Below are positions 25,233-33,736 of a stretch of 64,000 nucleotides of DNA, piece by piece. The notes under the pieces were generated by a model that did no database searches, was not told the origin of the DNA, and was given only the letters and a program-made list of their open reading frames with translations. The translations under genes were made by a program, and so were the position numbers. Origin of the DNA: Rhodohalobacter sp. SW132. Lineage in GTDB: Bacteria; Bacteroidota; Rhodothermia; Balneolales; Balneolaceae. The number at the start of each line of letters is the position of its first letter. The stretch's first letter is position 1. The DNA lies in contig NZ_QUOK01000001.1 of assembly GCF_003390325.1 (NCBI RefSeq), forward strand, positions 744,001 through 808,000, written 5' to 3'.

Positions 25233-28200
25233 ATGACAAACAAACTCATACGCTTTTTTCTCGAAAATAAACTCATCGCACTGCTGCTGTTTTTAGCACT
25301 TGCAGGCTGGGGAATTGCCACGGCTCCGTTCGACTGGGATATCGACTTCATTCCGCGTGATCCCGTTCCGGTGGATGCCATCCCCGATATCGGCGACAAT
25401 CAGCAGATCGTATTTACCGAATGGGGAGGGCGATCCCCGCAGGATATTGAGGATCAGATTACCTATCCGCTGACCACCGAACTGCTTGGATTGCCGGGCG
25501 TCCGCACTGTTCGAAGTAACTCTATGTTTGGCTTCTCATCCATCAACATCATTTTTGAAGATGATATTGAGTTCTACTGGAGTCGGTCGCGTATTCTTGA
25601 AAAACTGAATGCGCTACCCGGTGGTACGCTGCCTGAAGGTGTGCAGCCCGCACTGGGCCCCGACGCCACAGCGTTGGGGCAGATTTTCTGGTACACGCTT
25701 GAGGGATATGACTCTGATGGTAACCCAACCGGCGGATGGGATCCGCAGGAGCTTCGTTCGATCCAGGATTTCCAGGTGCGCTATGCACTCTCGGCCGTGG
25801 ATGGCGTGGCTGAGGTGGCCAGCATCGGTGGGTTTGTAAAAGAGTACCAGGTGGATATCGATCCGGTGGCGATGCGGGAGTTTGGCGTAAATGTGAACCA
25901 GATTGCCGATGCCGTTCGAAAGTCGAATCTGGATGTGGGGGCCCGTACGATTGAAATGAATCGTGCTGAGTATGTGGTTCGCGGACTCGGGTATATGGAA
26001 TCACTTGAAGACCTGGAAGAAAGCGTGGTTGCCATGATGGAGAACACGCCGGTCCGTATTAAAGATGTGGCGCATGTTGCGATGGGTCCCGCACAACGCC
26101 GTGGTGCTCTCGACAAAGCGGGCGCCGAAGCGGTGGGCGGAGTGATTGTTGCCCGTCATGGTGAAAATCCGCTTGAGGTGATCAACAATGTAAAAGAGGA
26201 AATTGAAAATATTGCGACAGGGCTGCCTACCAAAGAGCTGGCTGACGGTTCCACCTCGCAGGTTAAAATCGTGCCGTTTTACGATCGTACCGGTTTGATC
26301 TATGAAACGCTCGGCACGCTGGAGGAGGCTCTTTCACTTCAAATTCTGATCACCATCATCGTCATTATCATTATGGTGATGCATCTTCGCACCTCGTTTG
26401 TTATATCGGCACTGCTCCCACTCGCTGTGCTGATGAGCTTCATCCTGATGAAATATGTCGGTGTGGATGCAAACGTGGTGGCCCTGGCCGGGATCGCCAT
26501 CTCGATAGGTACGGTGGTGGATATGGGGATTATCCTCACCGAGAATATGCTCAAACATATCGAGGAGAAAAATCCGGGTGAGGATCTGCTCGAAACGATC
26601 TACCGTGCCACCGCCGAGGTGAGTCCTGCCGTGATTACCGCGCTCATGACCACCATCGTCAGCTTTCTGCCCGTATTTATGCTGGAAGCGCAGGAAGGAC
26701 GGATGTTCGGCCCGCTGGCGTGGACCAAGACCTTTATTCTGATCGCTGCCCTTGTGATCGTCATCACCCTGATTCCTGCATTTTCTCACTGGCTCTTTTC
26801 GCAGAAAATCAGCAAACGTCGGTGGAAAATTTTCTGGAACGGTGTGATGATCGTCGCCGGACTGATTATCGCCATAACCCTCTACGGCTGGGGCGGTTTG
26901 ATTCTGATTGCGCTCGGCATCAACAACCTGGTGTCGGTCTATCGTGAGGAGTATCAGGCCTGGTCACCGTGGGTGAATAACATCATTATTCTGCTGGGTG
27001 TTGCCTGGCTGCTGGCGGGACAGTGGCTCCCGCTCGGCCCGGAAAACCCGGTTACGTTCAGCCTGATTTTTATACTGTTGCTGGTTGGCCTGATATTCGG
27101 CCTCTTCTGGCTATTCATGAAATATTACGAGCAAATTCTCGACTGGTCGCTCCGAAATAAAGCAGCGTTTCTTGCTCTACCGATTCTTATTCTGCTCTTT
27201 GGGCTAATGAGCTGGCGCGGGTTTGATGCCACATTTAGTTATGTGTCTAATGGATTTAATGCAGTCGGTTTCGAGATTGAGGAGACATCATTTTGGTCTG
27301 CCGCTGATGAACGGTTTCCCGGACTGGGTCAGGAGTTCATGCCCACGCTGGACGAAGGCTCCTTCCTGCTGATGCCCACCGCCATGCCCCACGCCGGGAT
27401 GGAGGAGTCCCTGCAGATGATGCGTGAGATGGATATGCGTATTGCATCCATTCCGGAAGTGGAAACCGTGGTTGGAAAAATCGGCCGTGTAGAATCGGCA
27501 CTTGATCCGGCTCCGATCTCGATGTTTGAGACTGTGATCCAGTATAAGAGCGAATATAAAACGAATGAGCGCGGCCAGCGGGTTCGGTTCAAAACAGAAA
27601 ACGGGGAGTTCGTTCGGGATGATAGTGGCGATCTGATACCCGATCGAAGTGGCCGGTATTACCGTCAGTGGCGCGATCACATTCAGAATCAGGATGATAT
27701 CTGGACAGAAATTCTGCACGCCTCTGATGTGCCGGGAGTTACCTCTGCCCCGAAACTGCAGCCGATTGAAACGCGGTTGATTATGCTTCAGACCGGAATG
27801 CGTGCCAACATGGGTGTTCGAATCAGCGGGCCCAACCTTGATGTAATCGATGAATTTGCCACTGCGCTCGAGCCGGTGATCCGGGAAGTGGATGGGGTTC
27901 GTCCCGCCTCTGTTTTTGCCGACCGCGTCGTCGGGAAGCCCTACATCGAAATCGATATTGATCGCCGAGAAATTGGCCGGCATGGACTCACCATTCAGGA
28001 TGTGCAGCAGGTGATCAGCACGGCTATCGGCGGACAAATGCTCGGCATGACTGTCGAAGGCCGCGAGCGATATCCGCTGCGGGTTCGCTATGCGCGGGAG
28101 TACAGAAACTCCCCTGAGATGATGGAGCGCGTACTCGTGCCGGCGCCGGACGGCAGCCAGATTCCGCTTGGACAGCTTGCCGAGATCCGTTTCGAAACAG

Positions 28201-29000
28201 GCCCGATGAACATCCGGAGCGAAAATACATTTCTGAGCGCCTACGTCACGTTCGACGGACAGCCCGGCCATTCGCCGGTCGACCTGGTGAATCAGGTACG
28301 TGAGTATCTGGATCATAACATCAGTGAAGGATCTCTAAACGTTCCCGATGGTATCAGTTACACGTTTGAAGGTGAATTCAAAAACCAGCAGCGGGCAACC
28401 GAGCGGTTATCGGTTGTGCTGCCCATCACCCTGCTGATCATCTTTCTGATCATCTACTTCCAGTTCCGGTCAGCGCCTACAACGATGATCGTCTTTTCCG
28501 GAATAATTCTGGTCTGGGCGGGCGGATTTATCCTGCTCTGGCTCTATGGCCAGAACTGGTTCTTCAACTTCTCGATTCTGGGCGTGGAGATCCGCGATTT
28601 CTTCCAGATGGGAGTGATTAATATGAGTGTGGCGGTCTGGGTTGGATTCCTGGCTCTTTTCGGAATCGCGGTGGATAACGGCGTGGTGATGGCCACCTAC
28701 CTCGATCAGCTATTTGAACGAAAAAAACCGCAAGGTCGCGAAGGTATTTACGCCACAGCCATCGAAGCCGGAATGCGCAGGGTGCGTCCCTGCCTGATGA
28801 CCACCGGCACCACCCTGCTGGCCCTGCTGCCAATCCTGACCTCACCCGGCAAAGGATCCGAGATCATGATCCCCATGGCGATCCCGATCTTTGGCGGGAT
28901 GCTGATCCAGGTATTGAGCCTGCTGCTTGTGCCACTGCTCTACGCGATGTGGAAAGAGTTTGAGATGAGAAATGTGAATGAATTGGAGGAGAAAATATGA
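25233..29000 (+). CDS. CusA/CzcA family heavy-metal RND efflux pump
   Basis: Inner-membrane proton-driven trimeric pump, 1255 aa. Hallmarks are the N-terminal FFLENKLIALLLFLALAGWG, the porter region (RSNSMFGFSSINIIFEDDIE) and the TM4 motif (GIAISIGTVVDMGIILTENM) with its charged proton-relay residues. The second half repeats the fold (GIAVDNGVVMATYLDQLFE). Typical CusA/CzcA are about 1030-1060 aa. The extra length lies mainly near residues 525-680, where three or four added membrane spans sit between the two halves. It works with the TolC and CusB-like proteins encoded next. The Cu/Ag assignment rests on the neighbours. It overlaps a short upstream start of the next frame by 4 bp. Confidence 0.94.
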   Translation: MTNKLIRFFLENKLIALLLFLALAGWGIATAPFDWDIDFIPRDPVPVDAIPDIGDNQQIVFTEWGGRSPQDIEDQITYPLTTELLGLPGVRTVRSNSMFGFSSINIIFEDDIEFYWSRSRILEKLNALPGGTLPEGVQPALGPDATALGQIFWYTLEGYDSDGNPTGGWDPQELRSIQDFQVRYALSAVDGVAEVASIGGFVKEYQVDIDPVAMREFGVNVNQIADAVRKSNLDVGARTIEMNRAEYVVRGLGYMESLEDLEESVVAMMENTPVRIKDVAHVAMGPAQRRGALDKAGAEAVGGVIVARHGENPLEVINNVKEEIENIATGLPTKELADGSTSQVKIVPFYDRTGLIYETLGTLEEALSLQILITIIVIIIMVMHLRTSFVISALLPLAVLMSFILMKYVGVDANVVALAGIAISIGTVVDMGIILTENMLKHIEEKNPGEDLLETIYRATAEVSPAVITALMTTIVSFLPVFMLEAQEGRMFGPLAWTKTFILIAALVIVITLIPAFSHWLFSQKISKRRWKIFWNGVMIVAGLIIAITLYGWGGLILIALGINNLVSVYREEYQAWSPWVNNIIILLGVAWLLAGQWLPLGPENPVTFSLIFILLLVGLIFGLFWLFMKYYEQILDWSLRNKAAFLALPILILLFGLMSWRGFDATFSYVSNGFNAVGFEIEETSFWSAADERFPGLGQEFMPTLDEGSFLLMPTAMPHAGMEESLQMMREMDMRIASIPEVETVVGKIGRVESALDPAPISMFETVIQYKSEYKTNERGQRVRFKTENGEFVRDDSGDLIPDRSGRYYRQWRDHIQNQDDIWTEILHASDVPGVTSAPKLQPIETRLIMLQTGMRANMGVRISGPNLDVIDEFATALEPVIREVDGVRPASVFADRVVGKPYIEIDIDRREIGRHGLTIQDVQQVISTAIGGQMLGMTVEGRERYPLRVRYAREYRNSPEMMERVLVPAPDGSQIPLGQLAEIRFETGPMNIRSENTFLSAYVTFDGQPGHSPVDLVNQVREYLDHNISEGSLNVPDGISYTFEGEFKNQQRATERLSVVLPITLLIIFLIIYFQFRSAPTTMIVFSGIILVWAGGFILLWLYGQNWFFNFSILGVEIRDFFQMGVINMSVAVWVGFLALFGIAVDNGVVMATYLDQLFERKKPQGREGIYATAIEAGMRRVRPCLMTTGTTLLALLPILTSPGKGSEIMIPMAIPIFGGMLIQVLSLLLVPLLYAMWKEFEMRNVNELEEKI

Positions 29001-29031
29001 GTATTAAGTATCAAGTAGTGAGTAGTGAGAA

Positions 29032-29216
29032 ATCTCCCCTCTTGGGAGGGGACAGACGATGGAGCGTTCAGCGGAATCGTCAGGGGTGGGTTGATGGGGC
29101 GTTGAGTGACGGTACTGCCCGTTCAGGGCGCCTTACCCCCGCAGAACACACCCCTCGCTCACCGAATCGCGCGTCGCGCTTTCGGTTTCGCATATCCCCT
29201 CTCAAGAGGGGATTTT
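29032..29216. repeat. Long hairpin repeat, G-rich class (copy 2), upstream of tolC
   Basis: Ends CTCCCCTCTTGGGAGGGG and TCCCCTCTCAAGAGGGGA, inner GGGGTGGGTTGATGGGG against CCCCCGCAGAACACACCCC. It is open in one frame from 28997, so a naive gene call for the TolC protein would begin with about 74 residues of translated repeat. Confidence 0.7.
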
Positions 29217-29218
29217 TC

Positions 29219-30619
29219 ATGGCCGTTTTAATATTGGTTGCCATTCTTATGGGAGCTTTCACGACCACGGTTTATGCACAGGGTACAGAATCATCGACAA
29301 ACTCAGTGAACACCCCTCAGACAGAATCGGGAACTACCGATTCTGTCATCTCCCCTCCCCGAGGTGTCGGGACCAGGAAAGCACTGGCAGGGGAGACTGC
29401 TTACCCCCAACTCGAAAATTACATCCAGATCGCAATCGAGGAAAACCCCGAACTCCGTTCTCTGCACCATCTTTATGAAGCAGAAAAGGAGCGTGCACGG
29501 GAAGTGGGTGTGCTGCCTGATCCGGAGCTGAATATCATGTACGATTTCAACCCGATGATGTCGGAATCACAGCTGGGACGCTTTTCGGTGTCGGCGATGC
29601 AGATGTTTCCGTGGTTTGGATCGCTTGGGACCATGCGTGATGCGCAGCGGGCTATGGCGGAAGCTGACCGGGCGCAGATTGATGTTCGTCAGCTCGAGAT
29701 ACTTCGCGACCTTCAAATCGCCTGGTTTGAAATCGCTGATGTTGAGCAGCAGATACGAATCGTGAATGATCAGATTGAGCTGGTTCGGGAGCTGGAAACC
29801 CTTGTGGAGATCCGGTACGAAACCGGCGGTGCTGCACAGGCGGATATTCTGCGAATCCAGATGGAGGAAGCGCGACTCCAGAACCGCATTGAAAACCTGG
29901 AAGATCAGCTTATACCACTGAAGGCCGGCTTTAACGAATTTCTGAACCGGCCGGCTGATTCCGATGTGGAAACTACGGAGCAGACCGAAACGCAAGAGGT
30001 GCTCTACAGTGATGATCAAATCCACCGGATGGTGCGTGCGGAGAATCCCCGGTTTGACGGGATTGAATCCAGAAGTAACGCGCTCGATCAGCAGCAGCGG
30101 GTTGCTCAGCTTAGCGGACGCCCATCCTTCGGGCTGGGCCTGGAAGTGATGGGCCGCGATTTCGGTCCGATGTCGATGTTTCCGGACGCCCGGGAGAGCT
30201 TTATCGGCATGGCAACGGTTCGTCTGCCCATTTTTCGGTCCCGTACAAATTCACAACAGCAGCAGATCACCAGCCGAAAGCGGGCTCTAGACTCTGAACT
30301 CCTTCAGACCGAAAACCGGCTATCAAGCGAAGTGGAATCGGCATTGGAAGAGCTGAGAAAATCAGAACGAAATTTACGACTGCTGGATGAAGAGCTCGTC
30401 CCCCGCGCACAACAGGCCCTCGACATTCTCACTGATGAGTACACCGTAGGCCGTGCACGGTTTGATGAACTCCTGCAAATTCAGCGCGAACTGCTCGATT
30501 TCGAGATTGAGCGGATTGAAGCCGTTGTGGGGCAAAACAAAGCCGTTGTACGGATTATAAGTTTGATTGGGAATAGTCCCCCTTTGAAGGGGGAAAGCGC
30601 CACAGGCGCAGGGGGATGA
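29219..30619 (+). CDS. TolC family outer-membrane efflux protein
   Basis: Outer-membrane channel of the tripartite pump, 466 aa from the ATG at 29219. This start directly precedes a good signal peptide (MAVLILVAILMGAFTTTVYA) and excludes the upstream repeat. Two OEP domains of long helices follow (YIQIAIEENPELRSLHHLYE; QMFPWFGSLGTMRDAQRAMA; LREL-type heptads to residue 450). Mature residues 25-58 (SPPRGVGTRKALAGE) and the last 13 residues (PPLKGESATGAGG) look like translated repeat sequence, so elements appear to have invaded both ends of the gene in frame. It lies between the pump and adaptor genes. Confidence 0.88.
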   Translation: MAVLILVAILMGAFTTTVYAQGTESSTNSVNTPQTESGTTDSVISPPRGVGTRKALAGETAYPQLENYIQIAIEENPELRSLHHLYEAEKERAREVGVLPDPELNIMYDFNPMMSESQLGRFSVSAMQMFPWFGSLGTMRDAQRAMAEADRAQIDVRQLEILRDLQIAWFEIADVEQQIRIVNDQIELVRELETLVEIRYETGGAAQADILRIQMEEARLQNRIENLEDQLIPLKAGFNEFLNRPADSDVETTEQTETQEVLYSDDQIHRMVRAENPRFDGIESRSNALDQQQRVAQLSGRPSFGLGLEVMGRDFGPMSMFPDARESFIGMATVRLPIFRSRTNSQQQQITSRKRALDSELLQTENRLSSEVESALEELRKSERNLRLLDEELVPRAQQALDILTDEYTVGRARFDELLQIQRELLDFEIERIEAVVGQNKAVVRIISLIGNSPPLKGESATGAGG

Positions 30620-30717
30620 TGTGGGGGAAACAGGCTTAAATAAAATCTTGAATTGGATCAACGGCCAGTGATCATCCCCCGGCTCACTCCGTTCGCCACC
30701 CCCTTCGAAGGGGGACT
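30575..30717. repeat. Long hairpin repeat (copy 3) overlapping the tolC 3' end
   Basis: Ends AGTCCCCCTTTGAAGGGGG and CCCCCTTCGAAGGGGGACT are inverted. The left end encodes the last residues of the TolC protein, and the right end stops 27 bp before the adaptor ATG. A transcript would form a 140-nt hairpin between tolC and the adaptor gene. Confidence 0.7.
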
Positions 30718-30743
30718 TTTTATCACAGTTAAACAATAGCATT

Positions 30744-32543
30744 ATGAACATCACAAAAACACAATTACTTACAGGCGCCGGACTCCTCATCACCGGGCTG
30801 TTGCTTGGATGGCTGATCTTCGGCGGATCCCATGATCATGACCCGCATGCCGGCCACGATCATGAAGTGACCACAGAAAACGGCGAAGAGGTGTGGACCT
30901 GCTCCATGCACCCATCCGTTCGCGAAGACGGTCCCGGCTCCTGCCCGATCTGCGGGATGGACCTGATTCCGGCATCGTCCGAAGAGCGTGAGGATGACTA
31001 CAGCATGGTGATGACTGAAGCCTCCATGCAGCTCGCCAATATCCAGGCCACGCCGGTGATTCGTGAGCGCCCCAAACGTGAACTGCACCTGCCGGGACGT
31101 GTGGAGATTGATGAGCGGCGAATAAGCTATGTGACGGCCCACTTTGCTGGACGAATTCAGGATGTGGAGATCAATTTCACGGGTGCACCGATACGTGAGG
31201 GTGATGTGATGGCCACCATCTACTCACCGGAACTGGTTTCCGCTCAGCGTGAGCTGCTGGAAGCGGTGAAGGTGAAGGATCGAAATCCGGGCCTGTATGA
31301 ATCGGCCGTGCGAAAATTCAGGCTGTGGGAGTTTACCGATGAGCAGATTCAGGAGATTGTTGACCGCGGTGAAGTGATGCGGAATATGGAGATTCTCTCT
31401 CCGGTAGATGGATTTGTTATGAAAAGAAATGTGGTGGATGAGCAGCATGTCACAGAGGGATCCGTCATCTACGAAGTGGCGAACCTCGATCAGCTCTGGG
31501 TAACATTTGATGCCTACGAGGAGGATATGGGTTGGCTGCAGGAAGGATCAGAGATCGAATTCAGAAGCCGATCGAACCCGGGAAGCAGTTATACCGCCAG
31601 CGTGGATTATATCGACCCGACTTTCAACCCGCAAAAACGGACTATCCGGGTGCGGGCAGATGTGGAAAATGCTGATCACACCCTGCGTCCGGAGATGATT
31701 GTTCGGGGTGTGATTCAATCCGAAATGCAGGAAGAAAAGCTGCTGGTTCCAGCTTCGGCTGTACTCTGGACCGGTCCGCGATCCCTTGTTTACGTGAAAG
31801 ACACATCAGCCGACACCCCGAGATTTGAAGTGAAAGAGGTTGAGCTTGGCAGCCGAACCGGAGATTATTATATCATTGAAGAAGGCCTTGAATCCGGCCA
31901 GGAAGTTGTTTTCAATGGCGCATTCCGGATCGATAGTGAATTTCAGCTTGCCGACCGCTTCAGCATGATGAACCGTGAGCCCGGAACGGGAGCAGTACCC
32001 GGTGGTCATGATCATGGGCAGATGGGTGGTGATGATATGGATGACCATGATGAAATGGAGACGCAGCAGGAGACAGATGCCCACGATCATACAGGTGCGA
32101 TAGATGGGGCTACTGATGATTTCCGGGAGGATTTCAAGGTACTTCTCACTCATTACCTGGATGGAAAAGAGGCATTATTCGAATCTGATATGGATGGAGT
32201 AAGTACGGCCTTTCAACAAGCCGCTGAAGAACTTGAATCGATCGGATTACACCGTATGCAGGGCGATGCTCATATGCGCTGGATGGAGCAGTATGAAGCG
32301 ATTGAAGGGCATTTGAATCACATTTTAGAAGCCGAAGATATGGAGGTCCGGCGTGAAGGTTTTGCTTTGCTATCGCATGTACTCATTGAGGCTGTCAATA
32401 ATTACGGTATTCCCGGTATGGTTTACCATCAGTACTGCCCGATGGAGGATGCGAACTGGCTGAGCCGTGATGAGCAGATTGAGAATCCATATGCACCCGA
32501 TACAATGCCGAGCTGCGGAGAGGTGATTGAACGAATTGAATAA
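30744..32543 (+). CDS. CusB-type periplasmic adaptor with heavy-metal-binding and DUF3347 domains
   Basis: Membrane-fusion protein linking pump and channel, 599 aa. N-terminal anchor (LLTGAGLLITGLLLGWLIFG), then a His-rich stretch (HDHDPHAGHDHE) and the short heavy-metal-binding domain (WTCSMHPSVREDGPGSCPIC) near 50-75. The barrel-sandwich/HlyD core is at about 115-410 (APIREGDVMATIYSPELVSA; ILSPVDGFVMKRNVVDEQHV). A second His/Asp-rich linker precedes a C-terminal DUF3347 domain (about 460-599), with VYHQYCPMEDANWLSRDEQI and NPYAPDTMPSCGEVIERIE. The metal-binding ends support Cu/Ag specificity. The C-terminal domain also occurs alone in the next gene. Confidence 0.93.
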   Translation: MNITKTQLLTGAGLLITGLLLGWLIFGGSHDHDPHAGHDHEVTTENGEEVWTCSMHPSVREDGPGSCPICGMDLIPASSEEREDDYSMVMTEASMQLANIQATPVIRERPKRELHLPGRVEIDERRISYVTAHFAGRIQDVEINFTGAPIREGDVMATIYSPELVSAQRELLEAVKVKDRNPGLYESAVRKFRLWEFTDEQIQEIVDRGEVMRNMEILSPVDGFVMKRNVVDEQHVTEGSVIYEVANLDQLWVTFDAYEEDMGWLQEGSEIEFRSRSNPGSSYTASVDYIDPTFNPQKRTIRVRADVENADHTLRPEMIVRGVIQSEMQEEKLLVPASAVLWTGPRSLVYVKDTSADTPRFEVKEVELGSRTGDYYIIEEGLESGQEVVFNGAFRIDSEFQLADRFSMMNREPGTGAVPGGHDHGQMGGDDMDDHDEMETQQETDAHDHTGAIDGATDDFREDFKVLLTHYLDGKEALFESDMDGVSTAFQQAAEELESIGLHRMQGDAHMRWMEQYEAIEGHLNHILEAEDMEVRREGFALLSHVLIEAVNNYGIPGMVYHQYCPMEDANWLSRDEQIENPYAPDTMPSCGEVIERIE

Positions 32544-32558
32544 TTATAACAAACAAAG

Positions 32559-32591
32559 AGACCTCCAGGATTTTTGAAACCTTGGAGGTCT
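32559..32591. repeat. ACCTCCAAGG-class hairpin
   Basis: AGACCTCCAGG and CCTTGGAGGTCT form an imperfect stem between the adaptor and DUF3347 genes. Same family as 33215-33247, 36414-36468 and 62661-62690. It may attenuate or stabilise the operon mRNA. Confidence 0.6.
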
Positions 32592-32631
32592 GATCCGAAA
32601 AAATTAATTGAAAAATAAAACAGATAAACCC

Positions 32632-33207
32632 ATGAAAAACTTAATCATAACATCTATATCAACCTTGGTTATAGCGGCACTATTTATGCAGCCCTCTATA
32701 GCACAAGATCATGCAGGGCATCATGACGAATCAGAAAAAGTGGAACAGTTTAATGATGTACCGGAAGAGTTTCAGGCAAGCTTTACCGAAGTATTTGAAG
32801 CTTATATTACCGGGAAGGATGCACTTCTGGAATCAGATTTAGAAGCTTCAATTACCAGCTTTGAGGAATTTATCAATAAGCTGGAAGCTATAGGAGAGCA
32901 CGGGCTTTCCGGTGATGGACACATGGCCTGGATGGAATCCTATTCGAAACTGGAACGACATGTATCTACTCTTACAGCTGCCAATAATATGGATGAGGCC
33001 CGAATTGCCTTTCAACATCTTTCTGTAGAGATAACCGAAGCTGTTAAAACATTTGGAATCAATGGAGTGGTGTATCATCAATATTGCCCGATGGCTAATG
33101 ACAATGATGGAGCAGTCTGGCTAAGTAGCCGGGAAGAGGTGCAAAATCCATATTCACCTGAAACAATGCCGGGCTGTGGACAGGTGATTGAAAGAATTGA
33201 GTCGTAG
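32632..33207 (+). CDS. Stand-alone DUF3347 periplasmic protein
   Basis: 191 aa from the ATG at 32632; a TTG 24 bp earlier is less likely because the signal peptide (LIITSISTLVIAALFMQPSI) begins at this ATG. The mature protein is one four-helix DUF3347 domain, homologous along its length to the C-terminus of the adaptor. The conserved part is VVYHQYCPMANDNDGAVWLS with NPYSPETMPGCGQVIERIE. DUF3347 proteins are tied to copper efflux; the Cys, Met and His residues of the YHQxCPM motif suggest metal binding. Probably a periplasmic metal carrier handing ions to the pump (inference). Confidence 0.88.
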   Translation: MKNLIITSISTLVIAALFMQPSIAQDHAGHHDESEKVEQFNDVPEEFQASFTEVFEAYITGKDALLESDLEASITSFEEFINKLEAIGEHGLSGDGHMAWMESYSKLERHVSTLTAANNMDEARIAFQHLSVEITEAVKTFGINGVVYHQYCPMANDNDGAVWLSSREEVQNPYSPETMPGCGQVIERIES

Positions 33208-33214
33208 ATGATAA

Positions 33215-33247
33215 AACCCTCCAAGGGTTTGGAACCCTTGGAGGGTT
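33215..33247. repeat. Perfect 15-bp-arm hairpin (ACCTCCAAGG class)
   Basis: AACCCTCCAAGGGTT-TGG-AACCCTTGGAGGGTT: perfect arms around a 3-nt loop, 8 bp after the DUF3347 stop. No T-run follows, so it is a poor terminator but a strong RNA barrier. Confidence 0.75.
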
Positions 33248-33283
33248 GGTAAAAACTACATAATTCAAAAAAAGGTGATCAAC

Positions 33284-33622
33284 ATGAAAGAAATCAAAGC
33301 GATGATTCGGCCTGAGATGTTTGAAAATGTTTATCAAGAACTGAGATCAGCAGGATACTGCTGTTTGACAGTGTATCATGGTGAGGGTATCGGGCGGCAT
33401 GGAGATCCTGACAACCTTAATGCAACCCTGGAATTTCCCTTTCTTCATTCAAAAATTGTGAAAATTGAGATTGTTGCAGCTGATGAGCAGCAGGATGAGG
33501 TTGTTAATATCATCCGGCAGGCAGCCTGTACGAACAATAAAGGAGACGGGATCATCTACAGTTCAGAGATTGATGCAGCAATGAGTATAAGAACCGGTGA
33601 AACAGGAGAAGTAGTGCTGTAA
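33284..33622 (+). CDS. PII-like signalling protein of metal-efflux operons (PII-NG type)
   Basis: 112 aa from the ATG at 33284, which has AAGGTGAT upstream; a GTG nine bases earlier is possible. The fold signature is present: KEIKAMIRPEMFENVYQELR at the start, KIVKIEIVAADEQQDEVVNI, and a C-terminal GDGIIYSSEIDAAMSIRTGE that matches the PII B- and C-loop region. The T-loop region reads VYHGEGIGRHGDPDNLNATL and lacks the uridylylated Tyr context of GlnB/GlnK. PII-NG proteins are known to be encoded beside RND metal pumps; the ligand and target are not settled. Cys-Cys at residues 23-24 is unusual and could sense metal. Confidence 0.87.
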   Translation: MKEIKAMIRPEMFENVYQELRSAGYCCLTVYHGEGIGRHGDPDNLNATLEFPFLHSKIVKIEIVAADEQQDEVVNIIRQAACTNNKGDGIIYSSEIDAAMSIRTGETGEVVL

Positions 33623-33736
33623 TCCTGCCAAAAATATTACACATTAACCATTTCTGGGAATAACGCTAAAGGCTTGTAAAAAAAGCTCTTTGCAATGAGC
33701 CCGGAGGTCTATTCACATATAATACGGAGACAAATT

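Noticed and set aside
27288-28316. 342-codon open frame on the minus strand inside the RND pump gene
   Set aside because: It is an antisense shadow of a strongly supported coding region, has no family motif and arises from the GC-rich codon use of the pump.
28997-29218. Upstream extension of the TolC protein by 74 codons
   Set aside because: The extension translates a hairpin repeat and places the signal peptide in the middle of the protein; the ATG at 29219 opens a normal signal peptide.
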